Shown one piece after another: positions 50,321-60,919 of a DNA stretch of 64,000 bases. The stretch is from contig CANXME010000532.1 of assembly GCA_948144175.1 (NCBI GenBank), forward strand, positions 2,111,001-2,175,000. Reading direction: 5' to 3'. The notes under the pieces were generated by a model. It saw nothing but the letters and a program-made list of their open reading frames with translations. It was not told where the DNA came from and searched no databases. Positions within the stretch are counted from its first letter, which is position 1, and each line of letters opens with the position of its first letter. A program made the position numbers and the translations under genes. Origin of the DNA: Closterium sp. NIES-65 (Eukaryota > Streptophyta > Zygnematophyceae > Desmidiales > Closteriaceae).

Positions 50321-51720
50321 TGAGGCAGTTAACAGTTTGCGCATGCTTGACTGCAGAGTCCTGTTCATACGTTCTGCAACGCCTTGCTGGTGATGTGCGT
50401 AGGGAAGGGAGAGGAGTTGCTTGATTCCCCTTTCCGCCAGGTAATGCTTGAAGCGCTGAGAGGTGTACTCTCCTCCTCCGTCTGACTGGAAGCTTTTCAG
50501 TTGTGTTCCTGATTCCCTCTCTGCTACCGGTAGCCAAGCGGCGAACGCTGCGAGAGCCATGTCGCGGCTGGGTAGGTTTCGATGCCAGACGTATCGGGTG
50601 GCTGCTGCCGATGTTGTCTCTGCTCCTGACGATGTTGTCTCTGCTGCTGCCGATGTTGTCTCTGCTGCTGCCGATTGTCGAATTGTTGCTAACGCTCGTG
50701 TTTGTTCTGCTTCAGGAATGGTGTGTGAGTACCAAAAACCTCCCGGGCTGAAGTCGGGATCGAGATCCGGGGGATGTGTCCAATCGGCGAAGTTGACGAT
50801 GGCGTCGCTATCGGCAGTGGCCAGGTCGGGGACGAAATCGAGGACGAAGACGTTGTTCTTCAACACCGCCTTTCCGATGTAGAGGCCGCCCTTCCCGTGG
50901 TACAACTTAAACTCCTGGGTGGTGCTGTCGGCTTCCAAGTGAATACCTTTCGCCATCAACTGGCTGACACTCAGTAAGTTATAGCCGAGTCCCTCGGCGA
51001 TAAGTACCTTTGACATGTGTAATATGGCATTTGTCTCTCGTGACTGAAGCTGTACCACTCCTTGTCGTCGTGTGCGCAGGTTCTGATTGTCGGCGACCGT
51101 GATGACTACTTCTCGCTGGAGTCGATGCTCGCGTTGAACGAAGCGCCCGGAGGAGCACATATGTTGTCCGCAGCAACTGTCCAAGAACCAAGTGTCCTGG
51201 CCGGACGGTTCGCTTTGAGCAATGGCGGCGTACGTTGGGTTCGGTTGAAGAGATTCGCGGCGAGGCGTTCTGTTGTCAAGTTGTTCTTCGGGTGAGTAGT
51301 GTGGTGGTGACTCGGTTGTGCAGGAGTCATTTATCTTGACCATGTAGTTGACAATATTTATTGCTCCTTGTGCAGGTTGTCCACTTGAAGCCGTTGAAGC
51401 TTGGATTGCGGTCGTCGGATTTGCTTGCGTTGAAGCAACTTGGGAGCTTGAAGGCCGGAGTTGTCGCTGTGGTGTCGTCGACTGCTGACGAGACGGGCAG
51501 TGCGTGCGAGTATGACGCAAAGTCTTGCAGATATGGCAAAAAGGAGGTACGGGTTTCGGTTGTTGTTGTCGATTGTTGCCGTTGTTGTAACGTCGCTGAG
51601 TGTGAAACGCAAACTCCGGTGCTAATGTTTTCTTCTTGTGTCTTTCTTCTAGCAGGTCCATGTCCTGCTGCTCGGCGTGGATTTTGGTGCAGAGTGCCGC
51701 TTCGGATATCCTCCCGTGTG
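50294..51720 (-). pseudogene. Copia 3 nucleocapsid-protease-integrase remnant
   Basis: The open frame has a CCHC knuckle (C-x2-C-x4-H-x4-C), a protease site reading D-S-C-C in place of the expected D-S/T-G, a degenerate pre-integrase region and the second half of the integrase core (QSDGGGEY Asp and GVAERMNRTL Glu). The segment with the first integrase Asp is missing, and a 24-bp coding repeat rich in A-E-T-T-S sits in its place (~50598-50690). The frame ends near 50294, where RT should begin. It is shifted relative to Gag upstream. Confidence 0.78.
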
Positions 51721-52302
51721 CTCGTAATATGGCGCGAGTGGAGCGCCAGTGGGGCCGAGACCGCCGATGACCACCTTGACAAAGGCGTCTTCTGAAATTG
51801 ACCCTCCGCATCGAAGAAGCTTGTCGCGCAGTTCGCGGCAGCGGCTGATATAAGCCATGCCTTTCTCGCCTGGTTTCATTTCAATCGTTGTCAGCTGCGC
51901 CATTAACCTGCTTTGATTTACGCTGTCTGTTGCTTGATACAGGTTCTTCAGGTGGTTGTACGCGAGCTCCGCGGAGTTGCCGTAGCCTCGGTAAGTCCTG
52001 ATGTTCTGCTGCTGGGTCGGGGTGATGTTTCTTAGCAGTATCGTGTACGCCATCATTGTTTGATAGGTGTACTGCTGCTTCTCATATTGTGTCCCGTTTG
52101 TTGGATATGGCAGGGACCCGTCGAAGAAGCCGAGAATCTGTGCTCCTTCCATCATCAGTTCGAACTCGAACGACCAGGTGAAGAAGTCTCTCCCGTCGAA
52201 AGGCTTTGTCGTTTGCAGCTTGAGAACATGCGCGAATTGCGATTGAACTTGTAATGCGTCCAATGCCCTTTCATGTCCCGGTGCAAATTGCGGTTGCGGC
52301 AT
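51649..52302 (-). pseudogene. Copia 3 Gag remnant
   Basis: From ATG 52302, ~195 residues match copia Gag of the UBN2 type, with a W-x-F-E-F-E-L-M motif and a helix-rich C-terminus. Near 51715 the downstream Gag-like sequence continues in another frame, so a 1-nt indel has broken Gag from the nucleocapsid region. Confidence 0.8.
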
Positions 52303-52374
52303 GAAACTGACGGAGCCACGCTGGGGTTCGTACGGCGCAAAGGTAGGCTGCTGTTGTTGTTGTTGAATCCTTGA

Positions 52375-52577
52375 TGTTGCGACTCGGTACAGTGCGACTC
52401 GGGCAACTGCTCAATGTCGAGTCAGCTGTGTGTCCTTGCTGTCGCGCTGTATTGGTCAAGTCAAAAGTCGCTGACCTTTGACCTTCGCGTAACCTCCAGG
52501 TGGTTACTTTAACCTCCGAGGGTTGACTCGCGATGCTTCAATTTGGACTGCTTCGCTTTGTGTCTTGAGTTTTGACA
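52375..52577 (-). repeat. Copia 3, 5' LTR
   Basis: TGTTGC...TTGACA on the plus strand, ~203 bp with TG...CA ends. Its first 184 bp match the repeat at 49694-49877. A tRNA primer site could not be identified next to it. Confidence 0.65.
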
Positions 52578-53690
52578 CGGTATGTGTTGTTAAGTGTTAG
52601 GTTCTTCATTGGTATTGCTGGATATGTTGATTTTGGTAAATTACAGCCAAGAAACAACCTTGATGCGGAACTGTAGAGGAGCTGTGCAGGAACGGGTAGA
52701 GCCATTCAGATGAAGTTTTGGACTATAATCCTACGATTTATGAGCGTTATGAGATATCGATGTAGGTTACCTAAATTTATCGTAATACTTATAATTTACC
52801 ACTCAACAAACGCCCCAACAATTTAACTAATTATGTGGCTTCCAATATGACATGTCTGTGAGACTAGTTATTTGTGTGAGCATACAGAATTGAGCATTTT
52901 CACTGTTCTGGGTGTTATTGACATCATGAATGGTTTTAACTTGGGCCTTCCTTTTTTTGGCGGTTTCACATGTCAAACTGCGTTGCAAGTGGGGGCATGT
53001 TACACAACAGTTTCAAGCTACAGTGCGATTTTCACGAACCGCCTTTCATAATGCTGACTCAGTTCTACTGTTTCGTTTCTTGTGAGGGTGTGGCCGTGCA
53101 GCGTTGTGCACCAGAGCCATCAAGGAATCTCTTCAAGTTGTCCTGCTATCGCTTCGTTTGCAACAGTTTTATTGTTGCTTGCACAACCATGTGTTTTGTT
53201 TCAGCAAGTTTGAACTTTGTGGGTGCGTTACAATTGTAAACCCTAAAAGTATGGATTGTCTGAAAACAGAGCATCTTGTTACGTTCCTCGGTGATTCAAA
53301 CTGGCGCCGATGTTTGAGCGTTGGTCCCAAACCCTGGCGTGGAAGAATTGTTGCGTGAATGTTAGATGCATATGAGTTACGAGCCTGAAACATAAAATGT
53401 CTCAATCATCTGCAGCCCGAAATTGTCCTGATCGCCTTCCATAGTCGTTGGTCTCTTTCCGACTTGGCGAAGGTGCAGGTACTGTTCAACACAGCGTTAT
53501 GCACCTCACATCACTTCACCACACTACAACCCATCGCACCTAGAATGACCTCTCCTAAACCCACGGCAAGACACCGACTTTTCGTCACACAACGCCAGCT
53601 CCGTTTTGTGGCCACCAGCTTGAAATACTGTACGTACAGTATTCATGCCCATTCAAATCCAACACCCCTTCCCCTCTACCCTACCCCCCT
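52578..53690. other. Intergenic; no gene recognised
   Basis: AT-rich unique sequence. Open frames of up to 89 codons on the plus strand near 52970-53360 have no recognisable domain and no supporting context. Confidence 0.4.
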
Positions 53691-53691
53691 G

Positions 53692-53910
53692 CTCGTTCCC
53701 GCACTTCGCCTGTTCATCCCCGCTCCCTGACCTCTTCGTCCCCGCACCCTCGCCTGCTCCTCCCCGCTCACTCACCTCCTCGTCCCCGCACCCTCGCCTG
53801 CTCCTCCCCGCTCCCTCACCTCCTCGTCCCCGCACCCTCGCCTGCTCCTCCCCGCTCCCTCACCTCCTCGTCCCCGCACCCTCACCTGCTCATCCCCACT
53901 CCCTTTGCCT
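53692..53910. repeat. 44-bp minisatellite
   Basis: Four to five copies of a 44-bp C-rich unit (CTCGTCCCCGCACCCTCGCC...). Equivalent points are at 53737, 53781, 53825 and 53869. The array is pyrimidine-rich on the plus strand. No gene context. Confidence 0.9.
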
Positions 53911-54071
53911 GCTCGTCACTGTTCTGACCCCAAAACTTACACAGTAATTTAAGCCTCTCTCACGCTTGGTGCGCGAGCTCCTAACCTTCACATTTTCACC
54001 TTGGGTCGATCGCGCCGCGTGTACTTTGCGACGCGTCGAGGCTGACGCTCCTCCGCTCGGAGCTTTCGACC

Positions 54072-54281
54072 CTAAACCCGAAAAAAGTCGGACTTTTTGA
54101 AGCAGCGTGCGTGATTGTGACAGCGCTCACTTTGCGACGTATCGAGGGTGACGTTCTCCGCTCCAACAAGGCGCGGCTGGAGGTGGTCGTGGAAGCAAAG
54201 CGCCAGCAGCAGTAGCAGCAGCAGCGGCGCGATTGAGGTCGCGCGCGAGGCAGGAGTGCGAGAAATAGATGATGGTGTCAA
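54072..54281 (-). CDS. Possible small secreted-protein exon
   Basis: A 69-codon frame starts 52 bp from the copia 2 insertion. Residues ~17-30 are a run of Leu ending in A-L-C, which looks like a signal peptide, though the Leu run comes from a CTG/CAG-type repeat. A GTGAGC after the codons for T-S-Q could be a splice donor, so this may be a first exon. Part of it (54120-54160) is a diverged copy of 54005-54045. No family recognised. It may be chance. Confidence 0.22.
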   Translation of the reverse strand: MTPSSISRTPASRATSIAPLLLLLLLALCFHDHLQPRLVGAENVTLDTSQSERCHNHARCFKKSDFFRV

Positions 54282-54333
54282 CGTGTTTGTTTGAGTAGCG
54301 ATCGTGAAAATGGGGCTTGCAAAGACGGTGATG

Positions 54334-54471
54334 TGTCAGAACATATCTATAACTTATACTGCTGTGTAGGCTGTAGTGGGGTATCCCATAGGGGGTACAA
54401 CCCAGTTAGGGTTTCATATTTGTACTGCTTTCATTCATAGTTCATCCCATTCCTGCTTACTCATTTACACA
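54334..54471 (+). repeat. Copia 2 5' LTR (138 bp)
   Basis: TGTCAGAAC...TTTACACA. It differs from the 3' LTR by A versus G at one position near 54352. Confidence 0.95.
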
Positions 54472-54486
54472 TGGTATAGAGCTAGG
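54472..54486 (+). promoter_or_regulatory. Copia 2 primer-binding site
   Basis: TGGTATAGAGCTAGG follows the LTR directly. It is the initiator-Met complement with one base missing after TGGTAT. Confidence 0.75.
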
Positions 54487-54559
54487 TCCCTCCAGGACCG
54501 AAATTTTTTTTGGGCCCACCGAAGCGCGCCCCCGAGGCGCGATTTTTTTTAGCGACCCC

Positions 54560-55440
54560 TCGAGTCGCCCTCTCCCCTGCGGCCTCGCCGCCCACTCTGT
54601 CGCGGCCCCGCCCTGCTCCTTACGCGGCCCCGCCCTGCTCCTTACGCGGCCCCGCCCTGCTCCTTACGCGGCCCCGCCCCGGCCCTTACGCGGCCCCGCG
54701 TCGCCTCCTACGCGGCCCTTACGCGGCCCCGCGCCGGCCCCTTAAGCGGCCCTTACGCGGCCCTTACGCGGCCACGCCGCCGGCTCCTTACGCGGCCCCG
54801 CGCCGGCCCCTTACGCGGCCCTTACGCGGCCCTTACGCGGCCACGCCGCCAGCTCCTACGCGGCCCCGCGCCGGCTCCTTACGCGGCCCGTTCCCGGCCC
54901 CTACGCGGCTCCGCGCCGGCTCCTACGCGGCTCTTACGCGGCCCCGCGCCGGCCCCCCCCCCCCTTACGCGGCCCTGACGCGGCCACGCCGCCGGCTCCT
55001 ACGCGGCCCCGCGCCGGCTCTCACGCGGCCCCGCAGCTGGCTCCTACTCGGCCCCGCAGCCGGCCCCTTAAGCGGCCCCACCGCCGGCCTCCTACTCGGC
55101 CCTGCCCCGGCTCCTATCACGGACCCGCCCCGGCTCCTTCGCGGCCCTGCCCCGGCTCCTACGCGGCCCTACCGCCGGCCCTGACGCGGCCCCGCCCCGT
55201 CTCACTTCTACGCGACCCGAGCCGCCTGTCCCCGAGCAGCCCGGGACCCGAGCCGCCCTGCAGCCGAGCCGCCCGGGAGCCGAGCCGCCCTGCACCCGAG
55301 CCGCCCTGCAGCCGAGCCGCCCGGGAGCCGAGCCGCCCTGCACCCGAGCCGCCCTGCCGTCGAGCCGCCCGGGAGCCGATCCGCTGTACACCCGAGCCGC
55401 CCGGTCGCCGTTCTGCTTTTCTGTCGAGCTGCGCGACCTG
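54560..55440 (+). repeat. GC-rich tandem repeats in the copia 2 leader
   Basis: Irregular ~22-bp repeats built on CTTACGCGGCCCCGC run to ~55200, followed by GAGCCGCCCTGCA-type repeats to ~55400. They mirror the leader of copia 1 in position and style but with a different unit. Open frames here are not coding. Confidence 0.82.
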
Positions 55441-55517
55441 CCCTGCCTGGTGAGCACAGTCCCACTGTCACTGCGTGCTCTCCCCTCTACTGCTTGCACT
55501 GCTTCACAGTCGTCGTC

Positions 55518-58478
55518 ATGGCTACCCCTAGTGTCCTAGCTTTTGACGCTGAGGGTCGCGCCATTGATTTTGAGGTCTGGCTAGACGACCTGCAGCTGTT
55601 CTTACAGTGCGACAGGGCTGATGACCTTTCTCTCTTTGACCTCACCTCTGGCGCCTCTCCTGCTCCTGCTGCTGATGCTGATCCCGCTGTCCGCTCTAAG
55701 TGGGCCACCCGCGATGCTGCTGCACGTCTTGCTGTGCGTCGCCACCTCCCTACCTCTGAGCGTGCGCACTTTAGTCAGTACAAGAGTGCTCAGACCTTGT
55801 ACGACGCTGTAGTTGCGCGCTACTCCTCCCCTGCCACTGCTGCACTGAGCCGTCTCATGCTTCCCTACCTCTTTCCTGACCTCTCTGCCTTTCCCACTGT
55901 CGCTGACCTCATTACGCACCTCCGCACTAGTGACACTCGCTACCGCGCCGCCCTTCCTGCTGAGTTCTGCGCTAGGAACCCCCCTCCCATGTACATCGCT
56001 CTCTACTACGTAGTCGCGCGCCTCCCTGACTCCCTTCGCGTCGTCAGGGACCACTTTCTCGCAGTCTGTCCCACCACTCTCACCGTCGACCTCCTCGAGA
56101 AGGCCCTCCTTGCAGCAGAGAAGAGCATAGTCGCTGTAGGTGCTTCTCGTGGTGACCCTCGCACCCCCATCTTTGAGGGGTGCTCTCCTTCCCCCTTGCT
56201 GCCCTCTGTTGCCTCTGCTGCTGCTGCCGACCTGCTTGGTCTTGAGTCGGTCGGCGCGGCGTCTGCCCCTAGTGGGAGACGTCGCTCCAGCAAGGGCAAG
56301 GGAGGCAAGGGCGCGGGTGGAGCTGGGGGGGGCGGTGGCGGTGGCGGCGGTGGCGGCGGAGGGAGTGGGGGTGGCGGCGGGACTAGTGGCGGGGGTGGTG
56401 GTGGTGGTGGTGGCAGCAGCGGCGGCGACGGTGGTGGTGGTGCCAGCGGTGGTGGTGGAGGCAGCGGCGGAGGTGGAGGCGGCGGAGGTGGAGGCAGTGG
56501 AGGCGGCAGCGGCGGAGGCAGTAGTGGTGGAGGAGGTGGAGCTGGTCGGGGTGGTACCCAGCAGCGTAGCGGCGGTGGTGGTGGCCAGCGCTCGCACCGG
56601 CAGCAGCAGCAGCGCTCACGGGACATCCCTTCGCCTCAGCAGCTTCGTGAGTGGTACGCTGGGCGTCAGAGGGGTGGGGGTACTGGTCCCTGCACCTACG
56701 TTCTTCGTTCCGGCGACCGCGCGGGTGAGCAGTGTGGGGGTGCCCACGCCACCCAGCGCTGCTTTGGCCGCCTGACGGACGCTTGGCGTCAGCAGTTCCC
56801 TGGGGCTAGTGAGATCCCTCGCTGGGATGAGCTTCTCAGGGCTGGTGTAGCGATCTTTGATCTTGATTTTGATGCTATCCTTACTGCTATGTATGTTGTG
56901 GATTATAGTGAGGAGAATGAGGGTTACCGGTGTTTCCAGCCCGACCCGGGCATTGGTACTGCTGCGCTAGGTGCTTGTGAGGCTGCTGCTCTAGGTGCCA
57001 GTGCGTCTGCGCTCTCAGGTACTGGTGAGACTGCGTTCTCAGGTACTGAGTCGTCCTCGTCCTCCCTCACTTTCACACTTGACTCCGGAGCTTCTCGCTC
57101 CTTCTTTCGAGACCGCACTACCCTTTCGCCGCTCGCCAGGCCGGTTGCGGTCTCCCTTGCTGACCCCTCTGGGGGTCCTGTCCTGTCTCACTTCTCCACT
57201 GTCCTCCCGTGTCCGGCTGCCCCTTCGGGCACCCTGTCGGGTCTGTACCTTCCCTCGTTCTCTACGAACTTGGTGAGTGGAGCGGACCTGCAGGATGGGG
57301 GTGTTCACCAGTTCACTCCTACGCGTCAGCGGGTGACCCACTGCACGGAGGCTCGCACAGGCCGACACCTGGCCACGTTCTCGCGTCGGCCGGGGTCGAG
57401 TCTCTACACCCTCACCGTTGAGTCTCCTCCTGTCCCTGCGTCTGGTCAGGTGGCTGCGTCGGGTCAGGTACTTGCTGCTGCGTCCCGGTCAGGTCCTGAG
57501 TCTGCCCCCTGTTCTTGTCGCCTCCTGTCTCACGAGACTCTCCTGTGGCACCACCGTCTTGGCCACCCCTCCTTGCCCCGTCTTCGGAGCATGGCTTCCC
57601 GTGTCCTTGTCTCTGGTCTTCCCCAGTCTCTCCCTCCTCTCCCCTCCGGGCCAGGACCTTCCTGTGTCCCCTGTGTCGAGGGTCGCCTTCGGGCTACTCC
57701 TCACTCCTCCCACTTCCCCCCGACAGAGGCTCCCCTGCAAACGCTTCACATGGATGTGTGGGGCCCAGCCCCCGTCCGTGGGCAGGGTTACGAGCGATAC
57801 TTCCTGTTGGTGGTTGACGACTACTCGCGTTACACCACAGTCCTCCCCTTGCGCAGCAAGGGTGCGGTCACTGAGGTGCTGATCGGCTGGATCCGCGAGG
57901 CTCGTCTCCAGCTCAGGAAGAGCTTCGGCTCGGACTTTCCTGTTCTGCGTCTGCACTCTGACAGAGGCGGAGAGTTCTCTTCTCGCCTTCTGCGAGACTA
58001 CTGTCGTGCACGGGGGATCCGCCAGACCTTCACGCTTCCGGACTCACCACAGCAAAATGGGATTGCTGAGCGCCGCATTGGCATGGTCATGGATGTCGCT
58101 CGTACGTCCATGATGCATGCGGCTGCCCCCCATTTTCTGTGGCCGTTTGCGGTGAGGTACGCGGCGCATCAGCTCAACCTTCACCCCCGGGTCTCTCGGC
58201 CTGCGATGTCCCCAGTCTTGCTGTGGACAGGGAAGGTTGGCGATGCGTCTGTGTTCCGTGTCTGGGGATCTCGGGCGTTTGTCCGCGACTTATCTGCGGA
58301 CAAGCTGTCCCCTCGTGCTGCTCCCTGTGTCTTTCTTCGTTCTGCTCCTTCAGCAGGTTCTTGGTCTTTCTCCTCCAGTAGAGGGTCCACCGCCTGTCCA
58401 GTCGCAGTCCCTACTGGAGCCTTCCTCTCCACTGCCTGCTCCCTCTCCTTACACTGGTCCTACTGGAGGTCTTGCTGA
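55518..58478 (+). pseudogene. Copia 2 Gag-protease-integrase, frameshifted at its end
   Basis: From ATG 55518 the frame encodes copia Gag, a poly-glycine tract (~56325-56560), a Cys/His cluster, protease (DSGA ~522-525), the integrase zinc finger (WHHRLGH ~677) and the core (D746, D815, E851). Homology to copia 1 stops near 58335, where an ~850-bp deletion joins the integrase C-terminus to the distal part of the pre-RT linker. The frame then reads nonsense to TGA 58476-58478. The join has short matching bases (CTTCGTTC-like), consistent with microhomology. Confidence 0.9.
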
Positions 58479-60567
58479 GCGTCGTGAGCCTGCGTCTCGC
58501 CCCGCGTCGCCTGTTCGTGCTGCTCGCGCTAGTGGTCGCAGTTCGCGTCAGCGTCCTCCTCCTGTCCCTGGCACGCACCGGATGTCTCTGCGTCCGTCCA
58601 CTGCTCCTCTGCGTGCCCCTTTGCCTTCTCCTCCTGAGTCCTCTCTTCCTGCGCTTGCCGACCCTGAGTCGGACTCTCTTCGCGCTGCGAGTCCTACTGT
58701 CACGCGTCTGCTTGCTACTGTCGTCACTGACCCCTCTTTTGAGTCCACTGCTGCGTCTGCTCTAGTCGCTGAGCTCGTCGACTTTGCTGCTCGCTGTCGT
58801 ATCGACTACGCTGCTAGTCTTGTTGCTGAGTCTGCGTCTGTCTGTCCTCCGTCCGTCGGGGGTGAGTGTGCTCTTGGCACGGACGTCCTAGAGGACAGGC
58901 AGGAGGAGTTACAGTGTCTAGCGGCTGCTTCACCTCATCTCGCGTCTGTACTGCTTGCCCCTGAGGGAGACCCGGATGCACTAGACATCCCGACTCCGCG
59001 TTCTTACGCGGAGGCCGTAGAGGGCCCCTACTCCTCTTAGTGGCAGGCAGCCATGGATGCAGAGATGGCTTCCTGGAAGTCCACAGGCACCTACGTTGAC
59101 GCGGTTCCCCCTCCTGGGGCGAACATCGTCAGTGGCATGTGGATCTTCAGGGTGAAGCGGCCGCCGGGCTCTCCACCTGTCTTCAAGGCACGGTACGTTG
59201 CTCGTGGCTTCAGTCAGCGGCAGGGAGTTGACTACTTTCAGACCTTCTCTCCCACCCCGAAGATGACTACTCTTCGGGTGCTGCTGCACATAGCCGCTCA
59301 GCGCGACTACGAGCTTCACTCTCTCGACTTCAGCACTGCGTTCTTGCAGGGTAGCCTGCACGAGGAGATCTGGCTTCGCCGTCCACCTGGCTTCACTGGG
59401 ACTTTCCCTCCTGGTACCCAGTGGAGCCTCAGACGGCCAGTCTACGGTCTCCGCCAGGCACCGCGTGAGTGGCACGACACACTGAGGACTACGCTTGCGG
59501 CTCTTGGGTTTGCTCCTTCTACTGCTGACCCGTCGCTGTTTCTTCGCACCGACACTTCCCTGCCGCCGTTCTACATCCTCGTGTACGTCGACGACTTGGT
59601 CTTTGCCACAGCGGACACTGCTGGACTCGCCTACGTGAAGTCCGAGCTGCTGAAGAGACACACGTGCACAGACCTGGGTGAACTGCGCAGCTACCTTGGC
59701 TTGCAGATCACTCGGGACAGAGCACGCCGCACCATTACCTTGACTCAGTCACACATGGTGCAGCAGGTCCTTCAGCGCTTCGGCTTCACGTACTCCTCGC
59801 CTCAGGCCACTCCTCTGCCTACTCGCCACTCACTCTTAGCTCTGCCTTCGGATGAGTCCGTAGAGTCGAGTGGTCTGTATGCAGAGCTTGTTGGCTGCCT
59901 CATGTACCTGATGACCTGCACACGACCTGACCTTGCATACCCTCTGAGCATTCTTGCACGCTATGTTGCTCCTGGGAGACACAGACCGGAGCACATGGCT
60001 GCAGCGAAGAGGGTATTGCGCTACCTGTGCAGTACGTCAGGCATGGGGCTAGTGCTTGGAGGGCGGAGTCCAGTGGTCCTTACCGGCCACGCGGACGCTT
60101 CTTGGGCTGACGACCAGGCTACGCAGCGGTCGTCACAGGGTTACACCTTCAGCCTTGGTTCCGGCTCTGTCTCGTGGCGGTCTACTCGCTCGTCTTCGGT
60201 TCTCGGCTCCAGTTGTGAGGCTGAGATCTACGCCGGAGCCATGGCTGCACAGGAGCTTCGCTGGCTCACCTACCTGCTGACTGACCTTGGAGAGCCGCCT
60301 CGTTCTCCTCCAGTGCTGTACGTAGACAACAAGGCTATGCTGGCCTTGTGTCGAGAGCAGCGCTTGGAGCACAGAACGAAGCACATTGCTCTCCGCTACT
60401 TCCTTGCTCGTGAGTTGCAGCAGCGTGGTCAGTTGCGACTTGCGTACGTGGCCTCTGAGGCCAACACTGCTGATGTGTTCACCAAGGCACTTGCGCCTTG
60501 TGACCATCAGCGCTTCTGCACCCAGCTGGGTCTTGTGCCTGTCTTGCCTCACTTGCTCTCCTCTTGA
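58338..60567 (+). pseudogene. Copia 2 linker-RT-RNase H, out of frame and with a TAG
   Basis: After the deletion the homologous frame is +1 relative to Gag. It encodes the remaining linker to 59037, meets TAG at 59038-59040 where copia 1 has CAG (Gln), and continues in the same frame through RT (YVDD at ~59584-59595) and RNase H (HADASW, SCEAEIYA, YVDNKA) to TGA 60565-60567. The RT-RNase H segment itself is intact (504 residues from ATG 59053) and very similar to copia 1. Confidence 0.9.
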
Positions 60568-60776
60568 CTTTACTTGTACTGTGACATATATATATACCTG
60601 CTCTTGCTTGTCTAGTTTTATATATATATGTCTGTACTCTTGCTTGTGAACTGGCCTTTGGCCTTGCTCTTGTGCTCGGACTGTGTGGTGACTTTGTGAT
60701 CCACCCTGAGCTTTGCTTTGTCTTGCTTGACTGGTCTTGTGACCCCTTGTTCTCCCCCACTTTGCCTATGGGGGTG

Positions 60777-60914
60777 TGTCAGAACATATCTATAGCTTAT
60801 ACTGCTGTGTAGGCTGTAGTGGGGTATCCCATAGGGGGTACAACCCAGTTAGGGTTTCATATTTGTACTGCTTTCATTCATAGTTCATCCCATTCCTGCT
60901 TACTCATTTACACA
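60777..60914 (+). repeat. Copia 2 3' LTR (138 bp)
   Basis: Preceded by GCCTATGGGGGTG, the same putative polypurine tract as copia 1, and followed by TGATG (60915-60919), the second target duplication. Confidence 0.95.
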
Positions 60915-60919
60915 TGATG

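Larger units (their letters stand above)
49694..52577 (-). mobile_element. Decayed, internally deleted Ty1/copia element 3
   Basis: A minus-strand copia remnant lies between two ~184-bp direct repeats (49694-49877 and 52375-52558) that are about 97% alike and read as LTRs. The order Gag, zinc knuckle, protease, integrase, RT is that of copia. Large parts are missing: the first integrase Asp region, everything between the integrase core and the YVDD region of RT, and RNase H. No matching target duplication is seen. It is much older than copia 1 and 2. Confidence 0.8.
54334..60914 (+). mobile_element. Ty1/copia element 2, defective
   Basis: The element is 6581 bp with LTRs at 54334-54471 and 60777-60914 (138 bp each, one difference by eye) and 5-bp target duplications TGATG at 54329-54333 and 60915-60919. 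It is related to copia 1 across Gag-Pol but is a distinct subfamily, with diverged LTRs and leader. An ~850-bp deletion relative to copia 1 between integrase and RT shifts the frame, and a TAG lies just before RT, so it is non-autonomous. Confidence 0.96.

Noticed and set aside
53653..53947. Small Pro/Ser/Arg-rich frames at 53.6-53.9 kb.
   Set aside because: They are translations of the 44-bp C-rich minisatellite.
2682..59040. A variant genetic code with TAA/TAG read as glutamine, as in some ulvophyte algae and ciliates, because all premature stops sit at Gln codons.
   Set aside because: The intact Pol frames, the 892-codon transposase and the LRR frame use only CAA/CAG for Gln over thousands of codons. 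Gag and Pol also end at TAG and TAA in every copy. C-to-T mutation is sufficient.
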